Below the pieces are notes generated by a model that was not told the DNA's origin, did no database searches, and was given only the letters and a program-made list of their open reading frames with translations. 64,000 nt of DNA from Hemicentrotus pulcherrimus (Eukaryota > Echinodermata > Echinoidea > Camarodonta > Strongylocentrotidae). Below, one piece after another: positions 1 through 13,100 of the stretch. The DNA lies in assembly GCA_003118195.1 (NCBI GenBank), contig BEXV01000096.1, forward strand, positions 247,899 through 311,898. The letters run 5' to 3'. Position numbers and translations under genes: made by a program. The first letter of the stretch is position 1, and each line of letters begins with the position of its first letter.

Positions 1-240
1 GATATGTTTTCGTACTTCGAATCACATTGGCAGTTCGAGTCCCGCTGAAGGGCAACAGAGGCATTAATCTATATGTGCCACTCTCCACCCAGGTGTTAAA
101 TGGCAGCTGGTAGGAAAGATTTTCTTGAATGCTGTAAGTACCAAAAACGGTAGCCTTGCAGAGCTGGGTAATATTCAAGCCCCTTGAGCACCTTGTTTGG
201 TAGATATGTGTGCTCTTAAAATGTCCAATATTTGATGCGA
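1..240 (+). repeat. 3' part of a tRNA-derived SINE-like element (probable)
   Basis: It contains a box-B-like GTTCGAGTCCC (33-43), then CCACCCAGGTGTTAAATGG and AGCTGGGTAAT. It ends GAGCAC...GTGCTC...AAAATGTCCAATATT, a tail typical of dispersed marine-invertebrate SINE-like repeats. The motif CCACCCAGGTGTTAAATGG recurs reversed at 41498-41516, showing it is interspersed. The 5' half lies outside the window. Confidence 0.6.
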
Positions 241-3200
241 GGAAGAAGATAAGTATTATCTATTATTGAGAATGAGGTGCTGCCAAGGCATGCAAAATAA
301 AGGATGCAAATTACCCCCTTCAATTTATCAATGGTTATAAAGTTACCGTTAAATTTGTTCGAATGTGACTTGAAAATAGTTTGATTTGACTTTTTTTTAT
401 CATATTAATCTTATACATTCATTAATGTGGGTGTTTGTGAACTGTTCTCGATATAATAAACAGGAAGTATCTTATTTATTCCATTTATTCATTTATCTTT
501 ATCATTTCATTATGAACACTTTCAATATGATACATCTAGTCATCTATACATCAAAAGTTAGGAAACAGAAATAAACAAGCTGAGAATGAAGTCATTAATC
601 CTTTACAAATGATGTAGGATAAAAAACAAGATTGGATCATCCTTGTATGAAGAGATATGTTTTAATTAGTGGGACGATGCTTAACAGGCTTAGCAACGAG
701 GGATTAATATCAAGGCTGCTTTGCAAAGAACCAACATATAATTGATATCATGATTGAAAAGTGTGTATCTTTAATCCTGAAGCCTTCCTACAAATGTCAA
801 AATGATTTTAAGTCTGTGCTACCTCTAATGTATAGGATAATCCTATCTTTGCATTTATTAAGATATAAATAGCTAAAAATATATTTGTATAATTCACTCT
901 ATGTCTTGTTTTAATGTGTTAAATAGCTGTGTAGGCCAGAGATTTTTAATTTATCTGAGGTAGCAGTTACTTCAAAAAAAATATAACCGTATCTTTTTTA
1001 TTTGATGAATATGAATGCTAGGCAAAGGAATGCAAGCAACAAATTTAAGGCTTACAGCTGTCATCATCAGATAATCTAGCTTTTCATCAAGTGACATTTC
1101 CAGGGACAAATCACAAAATAAATGCACGTTTATCCTCAATTTTTTACATGGTGACTCATTTTCTGAATTTATGTAATTAATTCAATTACTGAAGGAAAAA
1201 TTGATTTGTAGTGGAATTATGAGTCAAAATTAGTGATGGGTTTTCTCTTTACTACTTTTTCTTCTCAATTGTTTATCTTTTTCATTTTCTATCGTCTTGA
1301 GCCTAGAGGCAAAGAGCCGGTCACTAGGATTTTTATCATTAGCCTATCCCACTTGAGATGGGCTCATAGCTACCAGTAAGAGGAGTTGCCATGGAAATGA
1401 GAGAATAATTGGGAGGCTTTTCCAACCCAAACATGTTACCCAAGGGCTTTATCCTACACCTATTCCTCAGAGAATGTAATTTCATTTGGATGAATCTTCC
1501 TGTCTATCTCAAATCATATTGTGGTGGAGACTGTCAAAATGAGTTTTTTTTTCCCCCCCCCTCTCTCTTTTTCTCTCTCTTTCTTTCTTTCTTTTTTTTT
1601 ATTTCCTTTGATTCATTTCTGTCTTTCTTTTTGTCATTTCATGCCATATTATACATTTAGATCTCTCCTTTCTTCCAAATCATCCATTTTCTCATTGGAT
1701 TATTGTTTTGAAATTGTTTGGTTGTGTGCTTTCTAGTCTTGTCAAATATCAGCTTCCTTTCATTTGAGCCAGACATGATTTTATGAATTATGATTCACAG
1801 AAAAATATGACTTCAGTTGAAATTCTTTACTCTGTTGATGAGAGCACCTCCCACTATTTATTGACATTGATCAGTTTAATATGTTTGAGCTTACAAGACT
1901 GGAGACATATTGATTGCACTCAAATCAGAGGACGAATGGGTCTCTCTTATTTTAGGGTAGTATTTATCGTATTCTCTTTTCTTCATTCTATATCTGCTTG
2001 TTCTATAGAAATCTAGTCGTTTTATCATCACATTTTCTATCTGGCTATCTCTCTGTCTGCCTATGTCTTCCTCCCTGTCTGTCTGTCATCAGTCTGGTTC
2101 TTATAGTAGGTTCATAGTCTGACTTTCTTTATCTCTCTCCCTCATTCTCTCTCTCTCCCTCATTCTCTCTCTTCCTCGTTCTCTCTCTCACTCTCTCTCT
2201 CTCTCTGTTTCTGTCCCCATTCCTGTGTCTCTATCTTTATTTCTACCCCTTCTTCTTTTTCTTCTGTATTCCTAGTTCTCTTTCTATCTTGGTCTCTCCT
2301 TTCTCACATGATTAGCGATCAATGTGTTCACTGTGTGTCTCTGATACCTCCCCTCTCAAGCAATCATGAATTATTGGGAAGAAAAGTCGATAATAGAACA
2401 ATAATGTTGTATTCATGACAGTATATCAGCCAAACTTTCTAAGAAACAGCTCAAAACCAATGCGATGTTTTTCTGTATAAAACTGAACAAGATTTATTTT
2501 GCTAAATCAGGGTCCCTTCTTTCCACCAGTCATTGACCTTGCTATGATAACATAATCCCCCTCTATCAAGTCTTCCATTTGTATCCCCTGAAGGGTTGGC
2601 TGTGGTTATCCTATTATTACCATTGATGATATGAATCATTAATGCGCACACTCATCATCTACATTGGGCGGCTGCAAAACAAACCACAATATACCGACAA
2701 TAGATTAGAGATTCACTGGCTCCAACACTGTACTCAATGAGCCACATCAAGAATCTGAGTGATTTTATAGCATTCTATCTTAAATAATACCATTGAATTT
2801 TTTATTCTTCAAATTGTTGTGGTTTTATATAAATTCAACAAAGAAATATTTTAGATGAATTTTATGTTCCCTTTATCATAGGTAAGAGATGTAGTCATGT
2901 CGAAGGGAACACAGCCACAAAATATTGCTAATATCATCACAAAGATTAAATATTGTTGACTCAGAACGAGATGTGGTGTCATAATGATGCAGCATTGTTA
3001 GTTTGTAGACAGGATGGATTATTGAACATGCAATTGTTTTCAATTGAGGGAAGGTATAAGCACCCCACTTAACAACACCAGTTTAGAGTTTCTATTTTTG
3101 TTTGAATTAATGATAATAATGATAATAATAATAGAAATAGAAAAGGTGCTTATAAATTAAAATTAAAATGTATTTTCTTTTAGTCCCCCTCTTGGTATTC

Positions 3201-6200
3201 TTTGATCCCTAGGTTTTGCTTATCACTTTATAATCTAGTTATCCAACTTTCCTTTAACAATTATATTTATCTGACAACGTTCAGATAAATAGTTCATTAT
3301 ATTTTAGCTCCATTAAAATCTTTTTTTCTGTTTCTCTTTGTGAAGGTTTGTAAATCCTCTTAATTTATAGTAAAACCTGTATATTTCAGTGGTGTGCGTC
3401 CTAAACCAAATCATAGTGCCCTTCTATTCTGAAAGCCACCCCAGTTGGACTCCATCCCTGTAATGAAGAGGTTGAATAGTCCTTAATTTCAACCAACCTG
3501 TAGTTACTCAATACACAATGCTTTATAATCAGGTTGTAAGAAAAGAAAGGATGAAGTGTGTATTGTGATTGTCCAGGATGTTGAAAGCTATTTCTTACCA
3601 GGAACGTGTATTATCTTCACCATACTGAAAAAGATTTACTTGGTTATACCACTTTAATTCTTTGTCAGATCATTGGGGTCTGTTGACATAATTTGACTGC
3701 CATTGCTGGAGTGTTAGAATGGCTCGCCAAACTTTCTTTGTTTTTTTTTTCTTTGAAAAAAAGTTTTTATAGGATATTTCCAAGTTGTTTAATCTGTGGT
3801 TGATTCCACACACCCTTTCATCATAAGAACTCTAGATTGCAATATCTACTATCCGTATTCATGAACCCCATGTCTAGATGTTTGATTTTTTTTAGTTTCC
3901 AGAGTTGCAATTCAGGGGCCCATGTGTATCGTAACACTGTCGAATCCTGATTATTAGTTATCACAAGTACTCAGTGCAGAAAACATGTAATGTACATGTT
4001 TGAAAGGCCGTGCTATGAGTTTCATAAAATTGATGGAAAAAAGATTTTGTTTTGGATGAGTTTTGTTATTTTTGACTTCTTATTGAGATGGGATAAGGAT
4101 TAGATTCTTGAAGGATGTCAGATAAAAATGACAAATTAATCAGCTGGCCACCCTCCTTGTATTATCAAACAGGACTTAATAATTGCCAATTTGAAGAAAT
4201 AGGATTATCTCAAACACCTTTCTCACCAGGGTTCTTTTCATTACCAGTGTGTTAATTCTATTATTGATTTTTTTCTTCTCCCTTCTGCCCCTCTTTATGT
4301 TTTCTTTTGTTGAATATTTCACAACAACTTCCTAATGAAGGCACCTTCCAGGACATGTGACTTCGGATCTAATTCCTTTTCAAGAAGTGCTTGCTTGACT
4401 GATATTCATTGATTTGCTATGGTCCAGGTGTATCCAGAGCCAGGGTCAGAGGAAAGAGTTAAAGCTCCTTGGTGAGAGGAAACTTATCTTAACGTTGATG
4501 TTAGAAATGAGGCCTACACGTGGATCCATCTCCTTTTCTTCCATTTTTTAAACTCTTGTTTTGTATAGCTTTAACATTAAATGAAAGTTTTCAGATTGAC
4601 AGGATGCAACTGGAAAGTAAAGTTCTGAGTACAAGGATATACTCTGACAGGTTTCGTCTGGTTTTGTCTTCTTTTGTATAAAGAGAGTTGACATGAAGAG
4701 AGGATAAGACTTGTTAAAGGATGGAAGATGGACAGTGTGCGTGTGTGGTCAGCTTCTGATCTCTTGCTGGAGTTGCTGATACTAGGACAGCAGTCACAAC
4801 AAGATATAGTTCTCCAAGCCCTTGTACTTTCTTCTTCTAGCCCTTACACAATACCCAACACCAAATTGCAACATCATTATCCCAGGAATTATTGGTTATA
4901 TGTCAAGTGTGACACCAGTTAAGAAACTTATTAGCTAGGTGAAAAGAGGACCAACCCAGTCTTATCTAAAGAAATACACTTAATCCTCCTTTAAATCCTT
5001 AAAAACCTTTCACAAAAGGGCTTTGGGGAGTTTTAAAAGAGAGGAAAAAAACACCGTCCAATGCATGCAGTTAGTATTAAATTGTTACAAAGTCACTGCA
5101 GCTTACAGCATGTCATGGCTTCTTCTTTTGAACCACTCAAAGAAGTTTTTCCCTGTAGCTTTTGATGCGGTTAACCTCGTCAATTACTCACAATATTGTT
5201 CTTGGGTGGTTGAGGTTTTTAACATTATTCAGCAAAATTCAGACACAGAGAGCAGGGGCATGCATGGCTACCTTTAGGTCTGAAAAGGCCCTCTCTTTTT
5301 TAATTCGCCAATTGGGGAACAGTAGCCTGTCTTGCACTATTCGGGCTGGTGTAAGGCTTGAATGAGCATCGGTTGTGAAGACCCACAGAAAGGCACGTAG
5401 TCCCTTTTTTCTCATTCTATTGTCTGAGCCCTCTCATTGTGCTGGTGTGTTTTATTTTCATTAAGGGCAGCAGAGAGTGTTCATTCAGTTCAGTCCTGAT
5501 TGTGATACGAAACGGACCAAGTTTGGGATTCTTCCGCAGACTCTCTTCGGCTTGCAGCTCACCGTAGCTCAGGATTTTATACTCTGTGGAAAGTTTGGAG
5601 TTTCACTTGTTTTTGAAAGGATTGAGTAACTTGGAGGGATTCATGTAGAGGAAGCTGTCCTCGTTGCCGGTGGTCATTCTGTATGTGATAAACTGATAAT
5701 GGTTCGATTTATCCAGGAGACTCTTCCATCACTTGGATCTTCAATAACTGCTATGTAGGTCGTCTGACAAAACTCTAACCATGTTAAACAAGTAGTCCTT
5801 ATTAATGCTTTTATCTTGTTTCATGTTTATTTATATCATAGCTTAAGTTTATATTTCTCTTTAGAACTTCTATTACCTGTATCAAAGAAAAAGTACTTTT
5901 TACGTTAATACTTTGTTATTTGTCTGTTATTATAAGTTTGAATTAAACTGTTGTGTGTAGTTTCTTGTATTAGGTGTATGCATGAGAAACATTTTTATTA
6001 GTTTGATTGTCATATTGACAGAGAATAATGACTGCTTGACACAATTATACCTTACATGAGATCAACTTTTAGTTAAGATGTGTCACATACAAAGAGGAGT
6101 GCTAGTAAGTTGATTAAAAATGAAACAGTCCTCAACTTAATTATAAAATGTGCATTAATTGATTTCCGCATAGATAGTGTGTCAAATCTGATTTCACATG

Positions 6201-6907
6201 AATTGTAGGAATTGCATTCAGTTTTACTGCTCTAGCGGTAAGCGTTCCTGCATAGGAAGTATTTGAGTTTCGGTTTGTGTGGTAGGGCTTAGTGTTCCAG
6301 AACACTCATTTGTTAACTAAAATGTTGTCTGAAGGGATCTAATTTTGTTACATAATTTTGTCTAACCTTGTATGAGTGTGTGCGGAGGAATGGCAGCCCT
6401 TTCAAGCCCGGAAATTTGTTTTGTTTGATTACATTTAGGAATTTCTGTTATTAACGAGGCCATGGGGGCATATTTGCATTAATTAGAAATTGTGTCAGTT
6501 AGAAATCCTTTTGTGACTTATATTCAGAGGTGATGAATAAGGATATGATCTTGAATGGAAATGCATCTTAGTCATGCGTATCTTTTCATTTGGTTATGTT
6601 TTAATTTCAAGCACACTTCTTCAAGATATAAATCATAGATGTAATGCAATTTTTGTTATGTTCCCAATTTATTGATGTGTTGTATGTTTCTCATGGGATT
6701 GCTTGGATTTTCATGATAACATATCTATAAAAAAAAGTAAATTTTGCACTCAAAAGGCGAGAACATATGTCAAAATAATTAGTATAGATTATTAAATGTG
6801 CTTTTCTGAGATATAAGAAATATGTCGATTTGGATCCTGTGCTTGCTGTAAATATGGACACCATAGGATGATAATGATCATTCATTTTTTTTCTTCTTTC
6901 CATCCAG
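241..6907. other. KIF26: Sequence upstream of first visible KIF26 exon, probably intronic
   Basis: Because the exon at 6908 starts inside a codon, this stretch should be intron unless an unrecognised exon lies within it. I looked for the cysteine-containing N-terminal KIF26 segments and found none. It holds a CT-rich microsatellite at about 2130-2210, a smaller one at 1549-1640, and a short GATAAT repeat near 3108-3132. No other gene is supported. Confidence 0.6.
2130..2210. repeat. CT-rich microsatellite
   Basis: Repeated TCTCTC with interspersed CCCTCAT units (TCTCTCTCCCTCATTC type), grading into pure CT. Confidence 0.85.
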
Positions 6908-7124
6908 GGCTGCACAGAAACTGAACCTAAGCTCCAAGAAGAAAAGGAAAGGGAGTATACCCATCATGAATACACCCGAGCCCCCCATCATGATGATGCA
7001 GCCCCCAGAGCAACCAATCTTTCCCACCAACTTCAGCAGCATTATTTTGAGGAACCCCCCTCCTGCACCGCCCTCATTGCTTCGTAATGTGAACAGGGTA
7101 AAGGAGAACCCAGGCATAGGCAAG
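6908..7124 (+). CDS. KIF26: KIF26 exon: pre-motor basic/proline-rich segment
   Basis: The acceptor is ccatccag and the donor gtgaga. The exon begins with the third base of a split Arg codon and reads [16 protein letters not shown], then a Pro/Met-rich stretch, [18 protein letters not shown] and IGK. The [11 protein letters not shown] motif and the [10 protein letters not shown] join to VKVML are diagnostic of KIF26 just before the motor domain. The exon contributes 72 full codons and ends in phase 0. Confidence 0.93.
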
Positions 7125-10100
7125 GTGAGAAGCGTACAATAGCTTGTCCATGTATTGAATAAGGGGTGTCTTTGAGGTGTTGTCAGAGATGTGTTGAGAG
7201 GTCATATTGCTGTTTTGTATTTTGCTTGTTGATGTCCACCTAAAAGCTCTGTATTCATATAACAGTTTTTATCGTATGAGGACCTTTAGTAATCTTTTAT
7301 GAACCCACAATGCAGAAAGGACAAAAATTGATTTTTGTTTCTGTCTAAAATATGTATTTTTTTCCTTATAGACAATAAGTCTCTGTAAGTAATGTGAAGA
7401 AATTTGATGAGTGATAATTGCAATGACTCAATGAAGAGGGGATGAAAATACCAGAGATGGGTGAAATTGAATTTCAATCAAAATCTGCAAACATTTTTGA
7501 CGTATATATGCCTCTAGCTGACATCTTCGATATTAAGCTTAACTAAGAGTAAATCTAAGAAAATTGGGAGGAAAAAGTTACATAAATACTGCTTAACTTT
7601 CATTCAATATTGAAATATGTGCACTTGAGGGTGATTCATATCTAGCGGATCGATACATGTAATATACCTTTAGGAAGAGTTGTGTGTTTTTTACTGGAGG
7701 TAATAGAAATGAAGATGGCTTGAATTGCGCAGACGTTCCGTTGAGATAGCTACCCTGAAACAACAAACAGAACCTAGTATCCGATTGAAGAGACTGATAT
7801 GGAGTCTGCCTGTCAACCAAGTATCCACAAATGTGACGACTTGACTGATGAAAATTACTCGTCTTTGTATCCTGGATGCGAGCGGTCAATCCATCTTCTG
7901 TCACAAAATCACCTTCAAGTCCAAACGTAATCTTCGCCAAACCAATCACAGCAGCGTCACCCGAATCCTCTTTAATTTTCGTTAATCAAGCGATTGCGAT
8001 TAGGAGCTGTCAGAGGTGTCAGCGCTGGACCCGAGACCCTCTGAATCATCCTTGATGGCACAAGGAAAATACCAGAGCGAATGACAATTCAGAGGAGCTC
8101 CTCCCAAATTAAAATGGATGGGGAGGAATCATTGTTTTTGAGTGGATTATGTGAATTTGTTACTCATGGGCAGGGTGTTGATAGATGCGGTAGACAATGG
8201 AGAAGAGCAGAATGAGAGATTCCGTTGCGGTGAGAAAATGAAACCGTATTCTGGTGTGATGTTAGTGCAGGCTGGTAGTGAGTAAACACTTGTAGCCATA
8301 CTCCATTGCAACAGTCATGGATCATTCTTAGTCTGGTAGGAGAAAGGGGTGCTTGGGATTAATCCAATCTTTTCTCGACCTCTTATTAAGCACACTCATT
8401 TTGTGATTCATCTGATTATGCTAGAAAGGTGATTGTTTTCCAGCACATCCTGCTATTATTTATTTGTGTGCACTTTCTTAAAGGTATAAATGGGATATTA
8501 TCAAGTGAAAGGGTGAATCAATTAAAGAATAGAAGTAGAAGTTCAGTTGTGTTCAGAACATTATTGTATTAAAAGGAGCACCCATTGTTGTCCACTTTCT
8601 TATTCTTCACATTATAGGTGATGTGCAATTCGATAAGTGGATGGAATATTGAATTGAATGGTTCTCTGTCCATGAACACTTGATTCAAGGATAGAGACAT
8701 GGGTTCTTACCTGTAGGCTAAGTGGCCCGGGGGTCATACCAGTCCGAAAGGGATGCTACAACACACCTAACTAATCTGTCAATCATCTAGGGAATAATTG
8801 ATCTTGTAAATATAGTTAAGTACCGACCGCATTTTCTCTTAATCAATTCAAACAATTAAGCGTGTACTTTTCTTCCGACATGGCTGGAACACGAGGCTCC
8901 CATTGCCTTCCGGCTATTTAGCCTGCTTGGGGGTGACTCTCACGTAGTACCTCAGGCTCATTCAGCATGGACTGTGTCTCCCTTGTATTTACTGCGTAAA
9001 TCTTAAGGAGAATGCTAGCAAGGGTTAAAGGAGGAATGGGATAGGGGGTAAGGCGGGTGTATTCCAATCTCCCTGGATCAATATTAGGGTATTGTCCAGC
9101 CGTCATTCTCACAGACAAGCCACCCACTAATCAGGCATGCTGCAAGCCCGGGGGGATAATGATGAAAATGATCGTGATTAAAAAAGAAAGAGGTTGACTG
9201 TCCTTTTTATCATTTACAAGTGATTCATACCTTGAAGGCACTCTCGGCCAATGTGATGGAAAGCTGGACATGAGGACGTGTGAATTAAACCAGCAGTGCT
9301 CTGGTAACAACAACAAAACAAAGGAAGAGCCATGTACAGTACCAGGAAAGATGAGGCTTTTCTCGTCTGTCTCCTTGCCATGTCTCTTTGACGTCTTAGC
9401 TGTGCACACCCATGCAGAAAACATGTTCATTAGTCATGTCAAATCGACCAAGAGGATTATTAGTGTTCACACGCATGTCCAACAGAGCTGTCTCATCTTG
9501 CGCCCATTCAAACAAAACACTACCTAAAGTAGTTCATGAGAAAAGAAAATACAAACGTGTAAAGTAAATTTTATGATTAAGGCAATATAAGGTCAGACTT
9601 TGTATTTCTATGTGTCTGCAAATCTTTGTAGACCAACCAACGTAACAATTGCTTCATGCTGTGAGTGGTATAGACAGTGTGTCTCCAGACCACCCCTGAC
9701 AACCCTTTGATCAAACGTGAGAACAGCAAACCCTAATCAAAGTGATTCCATTCAGAAAAATCTGATTCAATTATCAAAGGTATCATAGTGGGCAGCAGAC
9801 TGACATCACCTGCATGTGCCCTAGGAGAGAGGGAGTCTGTTATTGACAGGGATACGGGAGATCAAACAGACAAATGAAACGCCCATAGTCTTAGCATCCT
9901 GTCGGTACTGTGAGGTTGAAGATTGTCCCAGGGGGGTGGGAGATTAAATGGAAATTAAAACTCAACTTGTATAGAAACATTTTCCTATTAATGCAGTCTA
10001 GATATAAAAGCTTACTGTCTCAAAAGGGGCTCCTGTAAGTGTTTTAGTAAAAGAAAGGAGGACAAAAAGCTTCAGAATGATCAAAGCAATAAACAGTCAG

Positions 10101-13100
10101 GAGATATTGATTTTGTCTTTTGTATCATGCTGAGATGACGCATTTAAATAAGGATCATAAAAATAAAACAAGATGATTAAAAATAACTTTTTCTTTCTTC
10201 AAGTATCAGACATGGGCCTGTAAGTGAATCAGGTTATTGATAATAACTTTACTTAAATATTGTAATTGTTATCTCATTTAGGGATATTTCTTTGTCTTAA
10301 CTACTTTATGGGAAATATATTATGGATTATGGACTAAAAAGCTCCTGTAGTTAATGTAGGATACACTGATCATATCAGCTGCATGCCAGTGTGTTTTCAG
10401 TAGGAGACAATGATCAGTGATAAAGAAATAATATCCTTTCATCCATAGCAGAGCCACTACTAACACCAGGATTGATTTGAACAGTTGACAGGTGCTAAGC
10501 ATGCTGGGCAGGCAGCATTACGGTACCACTCACACCCGATCACATTTACCATTACGCACCTTACAGACAGGAGTCTGAACAATACAAACACTGTGGTTAA
10601 CTCAATCAGCTGGGCCGTCTCTAAAGAACACGTTCAATATTGGCCATTTATTGTGCCTAAAGAAATCATTCAAAAATTGATTGTATGTAGAATAGTATGA
10701 TATCTAATTGTAACTAAATTATTTGTTGGATTTGTTTGTAATGAAAGAGGTTTGCTGCTGCCATTTATGTTCAATAGATTGCATTCATTGTAATTATTGT
10801 GTATGTTAGAAAATTGAAATTGATACTATTCAGTAGGGGAAAAAAAATAATCATTCTAAAATCGAGCATTTGTACATAAGAAAGAAACCAAAATTCACCC
10901 TTCTGTCTCTAAGTTAAGTGTCTGTAGTTGAACTTTTGGGGTGCCATCTTCCTCCCCATATTCCCCTAAGTACTTGTGATGCTGCAGAGTATCATACTCT
11001 TGTGATGACATCCTATCAGATGTACTTCAATGTTTAGCAAGCCGTGAATGTCACCAGCCACTTGATGTCATGCAAGCCTGGAATATTTGTACCATCTCAT
11101 TCTGTTTTCGGAATATCTTCACTTTTGTTTTTGTTGTTGTTTTTATCATTTCTTTGAATGAGACTCTCCAGTGTCCTCTCATGTTGAGTCGTCTCATGCC
11201 ACAAGAGCCCACAGCCATTCTATAAGTATCAACATAAGAGATATGAATACATGCCTGCAAGTGAAACCGTTCTGCAAGACTTATTTTCCCCTGGTGACAC
11301 TGCCCTCTAGAGTACTGCCCCTGTTTTTAATTTGATTCCAGAAAATAATCCTCCTATCTTTACTCTCAATGTCATTCAATTATGGATCTTTGAATATGTA
11401 ACTTATAGGTAGATGGCACTAGATAGTACTGTTATAAATGATGGCATCGACCTTTTGCTTCAAATATTATCAAGTCATTTGTATACGGTAATCCCACCTG
11501 AAACACGAGAATCTATCAAGAGTGCTCTTCACCAGTATAACTCCTCCTCTCTCTCTCTCTCTACGACTCTACCTAAATCACAGCTGGCTCCTCATCTCTC
11601 TACAGACTGCAGGACGGTGTTGCAATTCACACCAGGGTAGAGCCACTCAGAAAATTCAATATTATACTGGGAGCTCATAGAATTGTGCTATCCATCCGCT
11701 CTAGTTTGGGGAATGCTTTGTAGTGAGATCAGAGACCTGTATAGGGATATCACTGGAGTATTTAAGGTGAATTGCATGTAACTGATCCTCAGTTTACAGA
11801 TGTGCTACATTGTATTTTTTGCAACCTGTATTTTGTGATTCAATTTTATTATTTTCATTTATTGATATAGATATTGAATGAATTTTTGAGCTAGTAAGTA
11901 AGTCTCTCATCTTGGTTGCAATACATTAAAAAAACATACATATATTTATGGGGAACTTGTACCTTTTTGCCTCTTGTTTTGACAGTACTCTTTTTATTTA
12001 AAAAAGTATTTTGTGAAGTTTGATAAGCAGGTTATCTGAAATGTGATCCTTTTCCTCATATTTGAAAGGCCCCCTCTCACTCTGCAGTATAGAGCTAAAA
12101 TGCTATATTAAAAGTAGGATTTTCTTGAAAAGAACCCCCAAGAATAAGGCAAAACGATTTGAAATGGTCGGAATTCATCAATTGGTTCATGTCCTTAGTC
12201 ATCTGTGGTTCATGAAATCAATTTTAAGCTGTTCCTTGTGTAATTATTTGCTCAAATCATCAATGGAAATCCAATTTTGTTAGGAATATGAGGCAGAATG
12301 CCTTCCAATGTTGTGTCGCCTTAGGCTATCCCACTGACAATAGGCGGGAGAAGAAAAGGACAGATTCATTTTCACTGTGTATTTTGGGATTCTTTTTTAG
12401 ATCCCCCATCCCATCACCCATCCCATCACCCATCCCCAGTTCTCTTTCTCTTTCCTTATTTCACCTTCATCCATTTTTCTTATCTTTGTCAATCTCCATC
12501 TTCCTGCTTGATTTCCTCTCCTCGCCCACCTTACTGAATACCTGTCCTCTAAATGATTCTAGTCTTTCAAATTCAAACTTCTGATGATACACAGTAAATA
12601 CAAATTTAATCCAAAGGGATGAAGTATTAACTACACATTATACTTCACCTAAAGAGTCAATTCAAAAGGTGTTGTGATCATTATCCTTCTGAACTTTTAT
12701 TCCTAAATTGATATTTTTCATTGAAATTGACTGATGAAGTTGGCAAGGGTATTGCCGAAGAGAGACTATAACTTGTTCACAAATGGTTCTCTTCTTACCT
12801 GAGCAAGCAAGCCTATCACCTTCTCCTCTTTCAAGCTCCTCTAATATCGTCTTTCAAATCCCTGGTCACGACACGAGGAGATGAAATATGATTTCTTCAC
12901 TCTGTCCTTAAACTGGGCCATTTACAATCAATGATGAAATCGCCCTGGAATCTTTTCCTCTTAGATTTCTTCTTCTTCATCAGATGTAGGAGGGAAACCG
13001 CTGGACTCTGTGAGTCACCCTGCCTTAGCCCAGTCAGAGGCTGTGCAGTAGTGCTATTATGCCAAAGGACCAACTAGAAATGGGCCATGATTCTGGGTCA

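Noticed and set aside
6228..6300. tRNA-like sequence (CTCTAGCGGTAAGCGTTCC)
   Set aside because: Only a box-A-like segment is visible; box B is poor and no cloverleaf can be drawn.
7593..7949. 118-codon minus-strand open frame
   Set aside because: No similarity to a known family; isolated in an intron and without a convincing start or neighbouring exon.
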